64,000 bases of DNA from Rusavskia elegans (GCA_011316305.1 SAUG01000144.1:62001-126000), one strand, 5' to 3'. Counted from the stretch's first letter, positions 35,501-47,239 are shown. Notes: generated by a model not told the origin, from the sequence alone. Program-made: numbers and translations.

Positions 35501-36129
35501 TCGACGTATTCGTGCCTTGCGGCGGTCGACCGGAGTCCATCGACCTGAGCACTGTCAACAGATTGATTGTTGACGGTAAATCCACCATTCCCTACATAGT
35601 GGAAGGCGCAAACCTCTTCATCACGCAGGATGCCAAGCTGCGGTTGGAAAAGGCCGGCTGTATTTTGTACAAAGACGCATCGGCCAACAAAGGCGGTGTC
35701 ACGTCGTCATCACTGGAAGTACTAGCGTCGCTCTCGTTCGATGACCAAGGCTTCGAGGAAAACATGTGCATCCGAGCGGATGGCAGCGTGCCGGCATTCT
35801 ACGACGCTTACGTGAAAGAAGTGCAGGACACGATCAAGAAGAACGCGGCTCTGGAATTCGAGGCGATTTGGCGAGAGCATCAGCAAACAAGGATCGCGAG
35901 GAGCACATTGAGCGATACATTGAGCATTGCAATCACGAAGCTTGACGAGGAGCTGCAGAAGACGGAGCTGTGGAAGAATCTGAAGTTGAGAACGTCGGTA
36001 CTGCAAGATGCGCTGCCAAAGCTGCTGCTCGAGAAGATTGGACTCGACCTCATTGTGCGAAGAGTACGCAACTTCTCACGGCTGAAAAAGGATTTCGGAG
36101 AAGCTGCTGACATGTGGACAGGTGCCTGA
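32551..36129 (+). CDS. gdhB: NAD-specific glutamate dehydrogenase
   Basis: Exons 32551-33178 and 33233-36129 with a 54-bp intron. The junction gives KEQQMDQ-VMDQIEEKGF. The product is about 1,174 residues from the ATG at 32551, or 1,056 from the alternative ATG at 32905 (MAEAQSDDG); fungal relatives are about 1,050-1,100. It deaminates glutamate to 2-oxoglutarate and ammonium with NAD+. Conserved blocks include RQPSPQPTHLGVPGPGQHRV, FVESETNWFYNELGIDD, SRKYVEQFSNGITIMSIYLR, FRDIARGGIRIVKS, RKNKDIPEGGSKGVILLD (active-site lysine region) and GPDGDLGSNEI (NAD-binding fold). The N-terminal extension has a NANANANANGNGNGNGN run encoded by a hexamer-like repeat at 32,638-32,690, which may be the less conserved part or 5' UTR. 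Confidence 0.95.
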
Positions 36130-37018
36130 TAATTACCTGCGTGCAATATTCGGAAGCTATCTTGCTAGTCGCTTTGTGTACGAGCACGGGAGCAGTCCGA
36201 GTCAATTTGCATTCTTTGAGTTGTGAGTGAAAGCGTCGATGTGAGAGATGGGTGAAGGTGCTGACCTTGGTCGCAGTATGTCCAAGAGAATGGCAAGACT
36301 TGATCAACAACCAGGCGACCATGGCACGACGCATGTGAACGGAGTTGGCGCATAGGGGTTGTGGCATGTGTGAAGAAGCATGTACAGGTGGTCCTTTGCT
36401 GCATTTGCACATAAACGGCAATGGGGATCTTGAAGGGGCCGTCCGTGGAGCAGCAGGAGCAGGAGCAGACACAAGAGCAGCAATGGCAGTATCATTTGCT
36501 TTCGAGGAGCGCGGGAGATGGCACCCGACATTGCAACTCCCAACAAGGCGTCATGGAGGAGCTGAAGGATAGAGCAAGAGGCGCATTAGCCGCACAAGTG
36601 GTGGAACAGAAAAGCTGTCCGTCACAGGAGAGGGATTAGGTACATGTATGAATGTTGGGGTGGGTGGAATGTGTCACTTTTAGACGCTGGCTGAGTTTCT
36701 TTTGTTTTGATTTCTCAGTCGAATTTCCCCCGACTTCCACTCCCGCCCCCCCCAACAACAACAACAACAAAACAACAACCATCTCTTCTCCCACTCCCAC
36801 TTTCTTCTCTACTTACTCTTACATTTCATTCGCAATCCCGTTGATTGCTTGGTTGCTGTTCTTGCCAGTCAATTCCATTCAAAGTAAGTATCGTACCTCC
36901 TTTCCCATCTTTACTGCCAAATACGCGTGCGCAACCTCTGCATCAACCGATGCGCCAACCCGCTTCCCTCCTCCACACGTCTCTAACATCTTCCAAGGCA
37001 CTCCTTCTCTCCATCACC
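36130..37018. other. Intergenic, GDH2 3' side and promoter of the basic protein
   Basis: About 890 bp. It has a CAACAACAAC run and pyrimidine-rich stretches at about 36,725-36,800, typical of a fungal promoter or 5' UTR. The open frames lack features. Confidence 0.45.
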
Positions 37019-37581
37019 ATGCCCGCCGCAACCCGAGGCAGCCAGGGAATCACCGCCCCCCGTGTCCCTTTTGTCCCCACTGCCGCGCCCGAACAAGCTC
37101 GCCCAGCAACAACCAAAAAGAAGAGCAGCACAGCCGTGAAAGCGACGAAGAAAGTCAAGTCTGCTGCCGCCAAAGCAACCAGTGATACCAAAGCCAACAC
37201 CTCCAAGCCACGCGCCCGGAAGGCTGCTGCCGCCGCCGGCGACAAGACCACCTCCGGACGTGTCACCAAGAAAGCAGCTGCGCCCAAGACGAAAAAGACA
37301 ACCACCAAGAAGGCCCCGAAGACGGTGAACAAACGCGAGCCGAGCCTGTTGGACAAGGTCGTTGGGGTGAAGGATAAGATTGTGGGGACTTTGGAGGGGA
37401 AGCCGGGGAAGAAGGTGCGTCGGATTACTTTGGTTGATACATCTCCTTCCTATGTTCTGTCACAGTCTTGCCCTTACGGATGATCATTTTGGACAAGGGC
37501 CTAATCCGAGTGATACAGGCTGCCGGCACGAAGAAGATCCAAGGCACCGACGGCAAGGGTGCGACAAGGGCCAAGAAGTAG
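37019..37581 (+). CDS. Small Lys/Ala-rich basic protein, histone H1-tail-like
   Basis: Exons 37019-37414 and 37519-37581 with a 104-bp intron give 152 residues. After MPAATRGSQGITAPRVPFVP the protein is dominated by Lys, Ala and Thr (TKKKSS, ATKKVKSAAAK, KKAAAPKTKKTTTKKAPK), resembling linker-histone tails. A short conserved-looking segment, SLLDKVVGVKDKIVGTLEGKPGKKAAGTKKIQG, follows and ends at ATRAKK. There is no globular H1 domain. I infer a nuclear DNA- or RNA-associated protein and know no function. The intron puts a short second exon in frame; without it the protein runs into unrelated sequence. Confidence 0.75.
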
Positions 37582-38311
37582 TAGATGTTGCAACAACGAC
37601 GCGTCCTGTTACATGTTTTTGAACTCTGTTGGAGAAGCTTAGGAAGGGACGGTGGTGTGTGGTGTTAAGGATATGATTGTGCTGGATCTCTGTCTCTGTC
37701 TCTCAATTTCTCTACGGTCTATGCTGGACTACCAATAGCTTCAGGGCGCTGCCGTTGCCTTGACTTGAGATTTTGGTGGCCGGATGACGGGAGAAAGGAT
37801 GATGATGGTTTGGGGGTGGCCAACAGGCATTATGTACGATACCCAATGATACCGGGATGATCTTGTCGATACGGAACAAGCCCGTTTCGTTGTCTTCTTT
37901 CTTGGAGTACGTGTGTCGTTTCAGACTTTCTTATCCATTCACTATGCGAATAAATTCAGCCCTCGTACGTTTTAGGGTTTTCATGTGAGTACTACTATCC
38001 GTCGAGCTTCAATGAAGGTAGATGAAGTTATTTTCATACGTCATGTAATATAGTTTATCAACTCGCCATGGTATATACACGCATTAGAAGTTCTTCGACC
38101 GATTCGTCCTCCCAGCGCCATATCGATGTCAAGGAAACCCCCTTCGGAAATTATCAAACGCCTCACACATTATGTCTTCGTCAGTCAGAAGCACCCACTT
38201 TCCCTTTTGAATGGCCCCCCCTTCACCTGAGTGACCGCAATGACACGAGCATCCATCCTCCACTTCATTAGTGCATCCTTTCATGCCGTAGGCGACACGC
38301 GGTGCTCTGCC
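37582..38311. other. Convergent intergenic region
   Basis: About 730 bp between the basic protein gene and the 3' end of the JHD1 gene. No gene, repeat or RNA recognised. Confidence 0.4.
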
Positions 38312-41300
38312 CTACGCAGCACGGCTCCTCCTCCTCAACCCGTAATCCTGCGCCTGCAATGCCCTAATCAACTTCAAACTCTCCTCGTCCGCCAGAGTCT
38401 CTGATTGCAACCTTGCCTTTGACTGCTTCTGTGCTGCATCCAGAGCCTCTCCGGACGAGACTGAGGGTGATGTACTCGACCATTTATCTTCTACAGCCGG
38501 CGTATTGACGACGACTGAACTGCTACTGTCCCGACGAGTGGGACCTGACTCGGGGGTAAACCGTTGCGTTTGCCTATGTCGCGACGAATGTCTGGAAGAG
38601 GATCCGGAGTATGTGCGTTTGGGTTCCCCGACTGGGTTGGGTTGCTCTGAATCCTCGTGTGAAGAGGCAGGAGGGGAGACGAGGGAAGATGCGGCAGGCT
38701 GGCCGAAGCTATCGCTGTTCTCTAGCTGTACTGACGGCATCTCATGCTTGAGAGCATTGATGGGCGTAACGGAGGTTTGCTGCATCGCATCGCGTTTTGG
38801 ACTCTCGATTGATCTTACAGCATTCGCTTGCAACTCGCTCGCATCTTGCTCCCGGATAGACGGAGGTGTGAGGTCCTCGGCCGTGATGCGAGTAAAATTT
38901 GAAGATTGCGGATCCGGTACCGAGTCAACGGCGTTAATTAGCTGGAGAGAGGCCTGCGGCTCTTGCATAATATCAGACGGAAGCTGGCAATCTGCTTTTG
39001 CGTGCTCAGTGTGTATTCCTTCCCTCATGACAGCAGTCGGAGCACTCTCCTCAGCCGCGGACGGTAGTAGTAGTGAAGTTGGCGGCGCCGAGTTCATATG
39101 AGGAAAGACATGCTCTGGAGATACACCATCGTCCGGCTTGGGTTGGACCGGAGCATCTGGGCTCGGACCGTCCAATTTCTGACGTTTGGTTGCAGTTGGA
39201 GACCTTGGATGGGCCGCATCCCGGATCTTGATTGGATCTTCCAGGCCGTGCTCGTCGTGAAGGCAACGTCGCTGTAAGGTCATGAGCCACAGTGTCAGTG
39301 CAGAAGCGATATGATGGCTCACCTTGCTTTTACGGCATCCATTACAAGCCTTGCTCCTGCCCCGGCTTTGTGGTGTAGTTGATGGTCTCCGGTCGGCTGC
39401 CTTCCGACCTTTCGGCGTTGCTCGGCGGTATCCAGCCTTTTGTGGGCTGATGTCATGCACTGCTTCTCTAAACGGATCATGCATAGTGGTGTCTGTTATA
39501 TTTTCACTCACGTACTCTTCGATGTCTGGCTGGGGTGGTTCTGTGCTTGTGGTGCTGCTGAAATTGTGGAGGACTTTTTGATCTGCGACCGCCAGGGGGT
39601 TCGTGTTGGGTTGAGATACCACAGACTGACCGTCGGAAGGGTCCACGACTGGTCCTTGACTCTCATCGGTGGTGGGCGTAGGAAATGGCATGCGACGAGT
39701 CTGGGTCGTGGGATCAGTCTTGTGCTTGCATGCTCGCCTCCTTCGACGACAAGATTCGCAGGCAGTCTTTCTCTGGGACCCAGTGCCAGAGCCAGGTGCA
39801 ACTTTCCGACGTTTGTGATCCCCTGCAGTTGGGGTTTCCGATTGCACATGGTTATCACCGTCTATGGAAGAGACTCCGTATGGTGTTGAAGATTCGCCGC
39901 GAAGCGCCTCGGAACCAACGAGCAGAGACGATGTAGACTTCTCAGATGGCATAATGTTGTTTGGAGTATGTATGTCCTGCGTCATGCCGGGTTCCCTGGC
40001 TAAGAGTGTTGGTTGCTGGACTTGATTGCGTGCCGAGTGTCGTCGAGGTGCCTGTACCGCAGCCTCAGATTCAGTTTTTTTCAGTGCTGCGCCGCTTAAC
40101 TTTGCGGTGGATTCTGCTACACTATTCTCATGGACAGCATCAGCATGTGCCCAGTGTGGGATAGACTCATTGCCGCGTTTCCAAGCACACCAGACAGCGA
40201 AGTCCTTGACAATCTCGAGGGGCTCGCCATAGCCTCGGGGGATAGATTTCTTGACAGCATTACGAGCATCGACCGTGATGCCCTCTGTGATCTCACCAGA
40301 ATCGATCAATGCCGTACGGAGGAGATACCGGACCAAGTCGGGTAACCCTTCCAATTCTGGCTGCGAGTAGTATCTGGCATGATAGTACTCAGGCCCGCTT
40401 CGAGAGTTCTCACCCCATGTGTTGAAATCATGATAAGCTGGAGACTGCCGATGAAAGATCCCTCCCGCTTCCAGAGCGGTGCGAACGTCGGCTGGTACAG
40501 GGTCACTTTCGAGATACCGTATGGCTGTGTACCATTGGATCTTCTGGAAGTGTGGGTACCGGAATTTCCTGGCCACGCCAGTCGTCTTCTCAACCTGGGC
40601 AATGCGTAGCTGCATACTGTAGTTCAAACGAGTCAAGAAATTTCCACCAATGACCAGGCTGTCCTCTGGGGTCCAGACGGCGTGTATCCATCCTGCTGGA
40701 ATCAGCATTGTATCGCCTTCCGAAAGATCAACCCGATAACATTCTTTGGTCTGGTCCCCCAAAAAGGTCCAATTCTGCGCAGGGGACATGCACCACTCTT
40801 CATACTTTTTGAGATGCTTCTCCTTGGGTGGAATGAAGAAGAAGGTCTTGCTGCCCTTGAGAATATGGTAGAACACAGATGAGCCGCCAAAGTCGATATG
40901 GAAATCCGTAAAGCAATCGGCCACCGACATGAGACAGTAGAATTGAACATGGGGGAATTCACCCTTGGCTTGCAGGTCTGCCGGCCAGACAGAATCTTGC
41001 AGATCCAAATCTCGTACGATCTGGGGCCGTCGTATCAATCGACCTAGAATGCTTTGTGACACTTCCAAGCTTATCACGTTCCTGACTACCTTCTTGGAAG
41101 CGTTTTCATAATAATCAGCCCATCGCCTCATATTCCATTTCTTCCCTTCTCCGTTTTGCGATTTGACATCAATCACTTCTATTTTCTCCTCAGGCCCGTA
41201 GAGCTCGGCTACCTTTCGCACCGTCAAATCGCGGGGAATTACCATGTCAAGAGCATCTTGTCCATGGTCCGGGACATTCCGACATTCCGGGTCGCAAGCA

Positions 41301-43111
41301 AACCAGTCTTCGAGCAGGGTCGCATAGCTATGATCCTCTGAGGGAGCATTCGCAGACCTTTCCGAGGCCCCGGCAGGTCCAGGTCGAGGATTGAACTCTG
41401 CAGGGATGACGATAGGCTCCTTCATTCCGCTGCCCTTCTCGAAATGCTCGGCGGTGACAAGCTCTGGACGCATCCGCGCAAAGCTCTCTGGCTGTATGTT
41501 GATGGTACCATCCCTGATGGGTTTGATGTAGTGGTGCTCTGGTCGTTCATCTGATGTCTTGATGACTCCCTGGTTTAAGCCGGCGTAATCAATGGCCGTG
41601 TGAGCTCGTGCAGATTTACGGACATAAGTCGTTGGCCCATGTATTTTTTTGCAGCCTCGACAACGAAACTTGTCGACCGCACGCACTTCGCGTTCACTCT
41701 TGAAGCCTGCGCAAGCGAAATGAAACCAATTTTTACAGCCATCGCAGCTGATCCATGAAGTCGATTCGGCATCGGTCTCGGCGCTTATAGAATTGCGCGT
41801 GAAGTTGCATGCTGCACATACTGCAGGCTCTGGACCACGAGCAGCCTTAGCAATGCCGGTCTGCAGGGAATGCGGTACGCCGGTTGCATTGTTCGGCTGC
41901 GAGATCCGTGATTCAAGCTTCTGGATTATTTCCTGCGGTCGTATCTTCGAAGCACACATCGACTGCTCAACTGCGGTAGCCAGCATACTAGGCCAATAGC
42001 AGTTTGCCAAAATCTGATGTTCATGGGTAGTGCGTGGTTCCACCATAGAGTCTTTCTTCGCCTCCTCGTCGGAGACTGCGCTGAGCTCAAGGTCCACCGT
42101 GCCATCTTCAAGATATCCTCCGTGTCCGTGATGTACGCTCTTCCAATCATGCTGGGATAGTGTTGGACGCGAAATCCGATGTTCCCCTACGACGTGAGGG
42201 CTGGTACGATCTTGTCGTAGCTGATGCTGTGCAGGAGACGAGTGGGCGAATTGGGTATCAGAGGAACTGATTGGCTGGCCGAAATTCGAGGCTTCGATGA
42301 GCTGATGCCGGAAATCTTGGGGTGGCATCTCTGGGGGAAAGGCTATGCTGACGTTCTTCTTGGAAAGCTTACTGGAATGAGCCGGTATGTCACCAATTGA
42401 CACAGGGAGACGTTGCAGATTTTCTGTGCGTCGTGGTACTGACGGATCCCCTGCGTCATTACTCGAAGGATATGTCAGGCAATCCGGTGGCCTGGTTTTG
42501 GGTGAAGCTTTTTCCTCTTCACCAGCCTTGATCTCACAATGTCCTCTTCCAGTGGTACAAAGGTGGGCTTGAGCTGTTGTAGGAGCGCTTGCGAACCTGG
42601 CCGAATGGGAAAAATTCAGGAGCAGCTCGGCCTCCATGGTCCTGCTATCTGTTACGCTCTCATAGCTTGTGGCGGGCCTTGAAGCCGGGGTTGCTGGTGT
42701 CCTAACCCAAACCGGAGACGGTAACTTCTCGGATCGTGCACGTTTCGCAGGACGCTCGTCGCTCTGCTCAATGGCGCTGGAGTGTTGGTTGGGGGGCGTT
42801 GCTCGACGATGAGATTTATTCGGATGGGGCCACGCTGAGGAGGTGGATAGAACTATGGATGCGAAGGCATCCATTGAATCCTGAGATGAATGGGACTGCT
42901 TGCGCCGCGCTACATTCTGATTACTCTGGCCATAGGTGGGCTGCTCAGAGGTGTTGCGTGAGTCGTGGGCTGCAGGCCATTGAGCCGGCCCTTCGCTGCC
43001 CGAAAGCAGGTCAAAGGTGGGTGTATGGGGTTCGAATGCATCTATGGGTGGTGAGGGTGTGCGGTATCGAAGTGGAGGAAGACGCCCAGTCTGCCTATAA
43101 CTAGAAGGCAT
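38312..43111 (-). CDS. JHD1: JHD1-type JmjC histone lysine demethylase with PHD finger
   Basis: A long minus-strand frame from ATG 43111, with one clear intron at 39322-39272 (GTGAGC...ACAG, 51 bp, no stop inside), gives about 1,582 residues. The PHD finger lies at about residues 432-487 (CAACNFTR ... WISCDGCKNWFHFACAG ... KFRCRGCKK). The JmjC domain is at about 650-830, with the Fe(II)-binding FHIDFGG at about 737, Lys in KGSKTFFFIPP for 2-oxoglutarate, and the distal His in GWIHAVWTPEDSLVIGGNFL. This order and the flanking blocks match fungal JHD1, which removes methyl groups from histone H3 Lys36 in the nucleus. The C-terminal third adds two half zinc-cluster motifs, CESCRRRRRACKHK (about 1,120) and CNGCRKSKRRCLHDE, the latter completed only by removing the intron. 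The N-terminal 430 residues look disordered. Confidence 0.88.
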   Translation of the reverse strand: MPSSYRQTGRLPPLRYRTPSPPIDAFEPHTPTFDLLSGSEGPAQWPAAHDSRNTSEQPTYGQSNQNVARRKQSHSSQDSMDAFASIVLSTSSAWPHPNKSHRRATPPNQHSSAIEQSDERPAKRARSEKLPSPVWVRTPATPASRPATSYESVTDSRTMEAELLLNFSHSARFASAPTTAQAHLCTTGRGHCEIKAGEEEKASPKTRPPDCLTYPSSNDAGDPSVPRRTENLQRLPVSIGDIPAHSSKLSKKNVSIAFPPEMPPQDFRHQLIEASNFGQPISSSDTQFAHSSPAQHQLRQDRTSPHVVGEHRISRPTLSQHDWKSVHHGHGGYLEDGTVDLELSAVSDEEAKKDSMVEPRTTHEHQILANCYWPSMLATAVEQSMCASKIRPQEIIQKLESRISQPNNATGVPHSLQTGIAKAARGPEPAVCAACNFTRNSISAETDAESTSWISCDGCKNWFHFACAGFKSEREVRAVDKFRCRGCKKIHGPTTYVRKSARAHTAIDYAGLNQGVIKTSDERPEHHYIKPIRDGTINIQPESFARMRPELVTAEHFEKGSGMKEPIVIPAEFNPRPGPAGASERSANAPSEDHSYATLLEDWFACDPECRNVPDHGQDALDMVIPRDLTVRKVAELYGPEEKIEVIDVKSQNGEGKKWNMRRWADYYENASKKVVRNVISLEVSQSILGRLIRRPQIVRDLDLQDSVWPADLQAKGEFPHVQFYCLMSVADCFTDFHIDFGGSSVFYHILKGSKTFFFIPPKEKHLKKYEEWCMSPAQNWTFLGDQTKECYRVDLSEGDTMLIPAGWIHAVWTPEDSLVIGGNFLTRLNYSMQLRIAQVEKTTGVARKFRYPHFQKIQWYTAIRYLESDPVPADVRTALEAGGIFHRQSPAYHDFNTWGENSRSGPEYYHARYYSQPELEGLPDLVRYLLRTALIDSGEITEGITVDARNAVKKSIPRGYGEPLEIVKDFAVWCAWKRGNESIPHWAHADAVHENSVAESTAKLSGAALKKTESEAAVQAPRRHSARNQVQQPTLLAREPGMTQDIHTPNNIMPSEKSTSSLLVGSEALRGESSTPYGVSSIDGDNHVQSETPTAGDHKRRKVAPGSGTGSQRKTACESCRRRRRACKHKTDPTTQTRRMPFPTPTTDESQGPVVDPSDGQSVVSQPNTNPLAVADQKVLHNFSSTTSTEPPQPDIEEYVSENITDTTMHDPFREAVHDISPQKAGYRRATPKGRKAADRRPSTTPQSRGRSKACNGCRKSKVSHHIASALTLWLMTLQRRCLHDEHGLEDPIKIRDAAHPRSPTATKRQKLDGPSPDAPVQPKPDDGVSPEHVFPHMNSAPPTSLLLPSAAEESAPTAVMREGIHTEHAKADCQLPSDIMQEPQASLQLINAVDSVPDPQSSNFTRITAEDLTPPSIREQDASELQANAVRSIESPKRDAMQQTSVTPINALKHEMPSVQLENSDSFGQPAASSLVSPPASSHEDSEQPNPVGEPKRTYSGSSSRHSSRHRQTQRFTPESGPTRRDSSSSVVVNTPAVEDKWSSTSPSVSSGEALDAAQKQSKARLQSETLADEESLKLIRALQAQDYGLRRRSRAA

Positions 43112-43893
43112 GATGGCGATTCTGTATTGTCCGGAGGCGTCGCTCCGCAATGGGGGGGGGTAGTTGTTTTGTTTTAGAGTCAGTGAAGTCGCGTACGGTC
43201 AGCTCCACAGCGTCCTGCGCCGTTTCGAGCAAGGATTCATTTCTTTCCAACTTGTACAATGGCGAACAGCGGCTTTCCTTTGGTTTGAAGGCTTGATGGG
43301 AGTCAAGAATGTGAGGGGTGGTCGTCGGCTTCGTGTTGCGAAAGGATGCCAAGGCGAGGGAGTAGTTAAATGCTGGCACACTTTAGTTTACACCAGAATA
43401 CCCTACCTTGCCTCAACCTCAAACTCTCAACGTTCGTTATCCTATTGTCCTCCGCAGCTTCAGCTTCAGCTTCACAGCCATCAGGCTTGAAACCTCATTC
43501 AACACCACCATGACATCAGGCAAAATTTTCGGATCTCGATAATCACTCATTACTCGCTACTGGCAGCTGCTGTCTACCGCACAATCGAGAACAGATGGAT
43601 TCATAGATCGGATTACGACGCTGCCTCGGAAAAAAAAACCCCCCGTACGTTACGCATGTCCCATTTGTAGATGGTCGTGGTTTCTCGCAGCAGATCTGTT
43701 ACTGAAACGTGAAGTGTACTGATATATTCATTATAGTTCTGCCTCCACGGCGAACTTCCAAATACTTACAAACCCCCAGTAATGACCTCTTCCACTCCTT
43801 TACAAGCGCCATGCCGTCTATGCAATGCCCATGGACTCTACCACGATGCATACCCTACAAGATTAATCTATGCCAATCGCTTTGCCCAGAACA
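43112..43893. other. Intergenic, JHD1 promoter
   Basis: About 780 bp. It contains a G-run at about 43,154-43,162 and an A/C-run near 43,630-43,646. Frames across 43101-43490 look like chance frames. No other features. Confidence 0.4.
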
Positions 43894-44859
43894 TCACATG
43901 AGACTCCAGATGCTGGCCAAGAGGATGGTGATAGTAGAGCCGGTAAAGATAGTGTTGCGCCCTGCTGCTCCACGGGGTTTATTACCAGTTGCAGAACCAC
44001 CCAGGTACCAGCTCCCGATATCCGTCAATTTGCCCTTTTCTGTCAACATCGCAGCATTCGGCCCCACATTGGAGACACTGCTGCGGAAGGAGCCGAAGTA
44101 GGAGTAATGGGTGATATAACTGCCAACCGATATGAGTATAGCGGCTTCCATGAGTTTGGAATTCGAAACTTACTCGATTCGATCGAAGAATTGGGAGCTT
44201 TGGTTATAGAAAACCTGGGATTCCTCGAGATCAACGTTGTTGTTGGCATACTCGGTGACCCACATGGTGAGGTTCTGATACGCCGCCCTGACCTCACCGA
44301 CATGGCTTGCCAGCCCTTCGAAGTTGCCATACCAGTGGACCGGGATGAAATCCGCGCTGCAACTGCCTTTGCAGGCGTTGAAGAAATTCTGCAGCCAGAC
44401 CTTTCCGGAAGGAGCACCGGTAACCGAAGGGGCACCAAGCTTGACACCCAATTTCTTCAGAGGTTCGATCTCACGTTGCCACGTCTCTGCAGCGGTCTCA
44501 GCAGGTATCGCACTTCCACCCGTGTTCCCACCACCATCCGGCTCATTCATAGCGAGAACATAGGTTATATTGGCACCGCTCTTGATCTGTGAGGTGACAT
44601 CGGCAAGAAATGTGGTGGATGCCCCCCAAAGCATAGGGACGAATTGAAGTTTGGAGTTGGAAAACGCAGGCGATGGTTTTGATTCATAATTGTAGTACCA
44701 GGTCAGGTCCGAAGATTCCGTTGTCCATATGCGATCGTCGGACATGTGCTCCGGGTTAGGGACGTAGACGAGGCCCCGTTTCGATGATGAAGGAGCATTT
44801 TGACCGGAGACGAAAGGTAACAGTAGTAGGGAGGGAAACAGCAAATGCAAATGCATCAT
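43894..44859 (-). CDS. GH128 endo-beta-glucanase, GPI-anchored (Asl1-like)
   Basis: Exons 44859-44174 and 44119-43894 (54-bp intron) give 303 residues. A signal peptide (MMHLHLLFPSLLLLPFVSGQ) is followed by a single glycosyl-hydrolase catalytic core. It contains KRGLVYVP near the start, FVPMLWG, YVLAMNEPDGGGNTGGSAIP with the presumed acid/base Glu, DFIPVHWYGN, and MWVTEYANNN with the presumed nucleophile Glu. After the intron, YITHYSYFGSF and LTDIGSWYLGG close the barrel. The C-terminus ends in NTIFTGSTITILLASIWSLM, a GPI-attachment signal. The family cleaves beta-1,3-glucan, and fungal members such as S. pombe Asl1 act at the cell wall. Several NxS/T sites fit secretion. Confidence 0.9.
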
Positions 44860-45450
44860 GACAAATCAGGACTTGTTGTTGCCTGCAAATAGTGACCGTG
44901 ATGTACCGGGCTGCAGAGAAACGTTGTAGACGAAAGAATTGATATGATCCTACATCAAACCAAAGAAAATGGTAGGAATTATTGACGCACAAAACCACGA
45001 AAAGTTTGGCGAGAAGAAGATGAAGGAGAAGAAGAATCGCACCATGACAAGATTCAGCAGAGCGTTGGGGCAGCATATTATTGGCATTAAGATTGGGATT
45101 AGGTGGAAATCCAGGCTCTCAATCAGGAAGCATTGATATCGAGAGGCGTCTGGTGGCGTGGAAAACCGATTGGCTGCCGCGTGCGACAAGACAAAAGAGG
45201 AAGAAGAGTGGGCCTGAGATTAGAATTTGGGAAAGGGGCAACGGGTCCGGAACATCGATCTGCATGGCTGCCAAGCTCGCCAAGTACCACTGTACCAGGA
45301 ATTCGGACCAGATGCATATATCGGAAACCAACCACTGCGGAGTACTTGCTCGCCAACCTCCTGTGCTCGATAGCTTGATAGTTAGTAGGAACGGGCTTAC
45401 TAGGACCTTAAAGCCCAATATCGTACTAAATATTTCCTTTTTCTTCTACG
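44860..45450. other. Intergenic up to the RIP block
   Basis: About 590 bp with the glucanase promoter. Composition drops sharply to very low GC at about 45,450. Short frames at 45081-45473 have no features. Confidence 0.4.
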
Positions 45451-45529
45451 TAGCTAGCGGAAATAATAGATAAAGATTACCGCTATCTGACGCGTCTAAT
45501 AATCTATTCTATATAGAGCTAAACTTTAT

Positions 45530-45800
45530 TATATAAATAATTTTATCGAAATTATTTTTCTTTAATTACTTTTTTAACTTTATATTATATACTAATAATA
45601 TAAAGTTTAGAATTAAAACTTTTATATATTTTAACTATATATATATTCTATTTGTTTTAAAAATATTTAATATACGCGATTAAAATTAGATAAATAGTAT
45701 TTTTTTAACGTCGTTTATCTCGATCGTAGAAAATATTCTACTACTAAAAGTCGCTAGAAATATTATTAAAATAAAATTAGTTCTATTTTATACTTCGTAT
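45530..45800 (+). repeat. Dispersed repeat S core, copy 2
   Basis: About 270 bp matching 52,747-53,010 along its length. Landmarks are GTCGTTTATCTCGATCGTAG, then AAAATATTCTACTACTAAAAG. It lies outside the Gypsy LTRs. Confidence 0.55.
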
Positions 45801-46205
45801 TTAATTCTACGTTATATAACTTTTTTTTCTATATTTATCTATTTATTTTACTGATCTATATTTTAATTAGTATATTTATTTAATATTTAATATATTTAAT
45901 TCAGATTTCGTTTAAATATTTTAAATTTAAATTATTTAGATTATATATACGGCAATATAATAAATAAATAATGTCTAATATTTATTAGAAATCTTTTTTA
46001 CTATTTACTATTACTATTTTTCTAAAATTTTTAAAATAAAATAAGTTTTTAATAAACTATATATTGAATAATCATTATTTATTATATAGAATCCATTTTT
46101 TTATCGGCGAACGCGATCGGCTATAACAATCTATATTTTATTTAATAAAAAAAAAACTCCTACGTAAATATAGCTACTTTTTTCTATTTATAAAAAGAAT
46201 ACTAA

Positions 46206-46260
46206 TTTAGAATAGACGCTTTTTTTTATTCGGCGGCGTTTCTTCTAGCGTCTATTCTAA
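46206..46260. repeat. Perfect 14-bp-arm hairpin
   Basis: TTAGAATAGACGCT and its exact reverse complement AGCGTCTATTCTAA face each other across about 27 bp. Possibly the remnant of a small foldback element in the RIP block. Confidence 0.5.
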
Positions 46261-46852
46261 TATTTTATCTGTTACTTTTTTCAACGCTTTTTCTATTATT
46301 TTTTCGATTTTTATCTATTTTTTAAATTTTTTATCGAGTTGTTACTATTATTCTATATTATTTTCGGCGTTTTTATATTCGATTTACGTATAGTAATCTT
46401 TTTCGAATATAGAACTATAGTATTCGAAATTTTATATTATTTCCGTTTTATTTTAGAATTTTATACGACGCCGCTACTAAAAAAAAAATTACGGAAAAAA
46501 AAAGAAAAAAGAAAAAAGAATTCTAGAATATAGTTATCGGAATTTTTATTAAATAGACAACGTCGCTGATATCGCTATCGGGAAATAGAATTTTACTAGA
46601 AAGAAAAGCTATAAAAAATAAAATTAGCTATTAATTTTATCTTTTCTGACTTTTTTTTTTTAATTCTTTTTATATTTTCTATAAATTTTTTTTAGTATTT
46701 TTTTATTTTTTTAATCGTATTTTCTATCGTTCTATCTACTTTCGATTTTATAATTTCTATTGTTATTTTTCCCGCGGCCTTATTTTTTATACCGCCGTTT
46801 TCTTTTTTTATTTATATTACTATTTTTCTTTTCGATCCTTTTTATTATAGAG

Positions 46853-47230
46853 CTACCGGAAAGATCTAATATTTTTTAAAATTAATTGAATTTATTAATA
46901 TACCTATAAATAGAGATATAACGGATAATTATTTAAATTAATATAAAAGTAAATTATTTTAATTACTAAAATAGTATATAGTAATAATAAATAAATTAAA
47001 TACGAACTATAAAAATATCGAGTTTAGAATTTATATAAATAATAAATTTTTCTAAATTTAGTATAATAAATATAGTTAGTATACTAAATATAACTAAAAA
47101 ACAAAATATTTATTTAATATTACTAAATAATATTAATTATCAAATAACTTCTAAAAGTTTAATATATATTAAAAGTTTCATTACTAAATATCCAATTTAA
47201 TATAGAATTTAATTTAGAATTATAATATTA
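46853..47230 (-). repeat. 3' LTR of the Gypsy element
   Basis: Direct repeat partner of 53,722-54,100, same length within one or two bases. It is the 3' LTR because pol runs on the minus strand. Boundaries are good to about 10 bp. Confidence 0.75.
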
Positions 47231-47239
47231 TTTTCTCTT

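Noticed and set aside
43101..43379. Minus frame of 92 codons upstream of JHD1
   Set aside because: No family features, overlaps the JHD1 start region and contains homopolymer runs.
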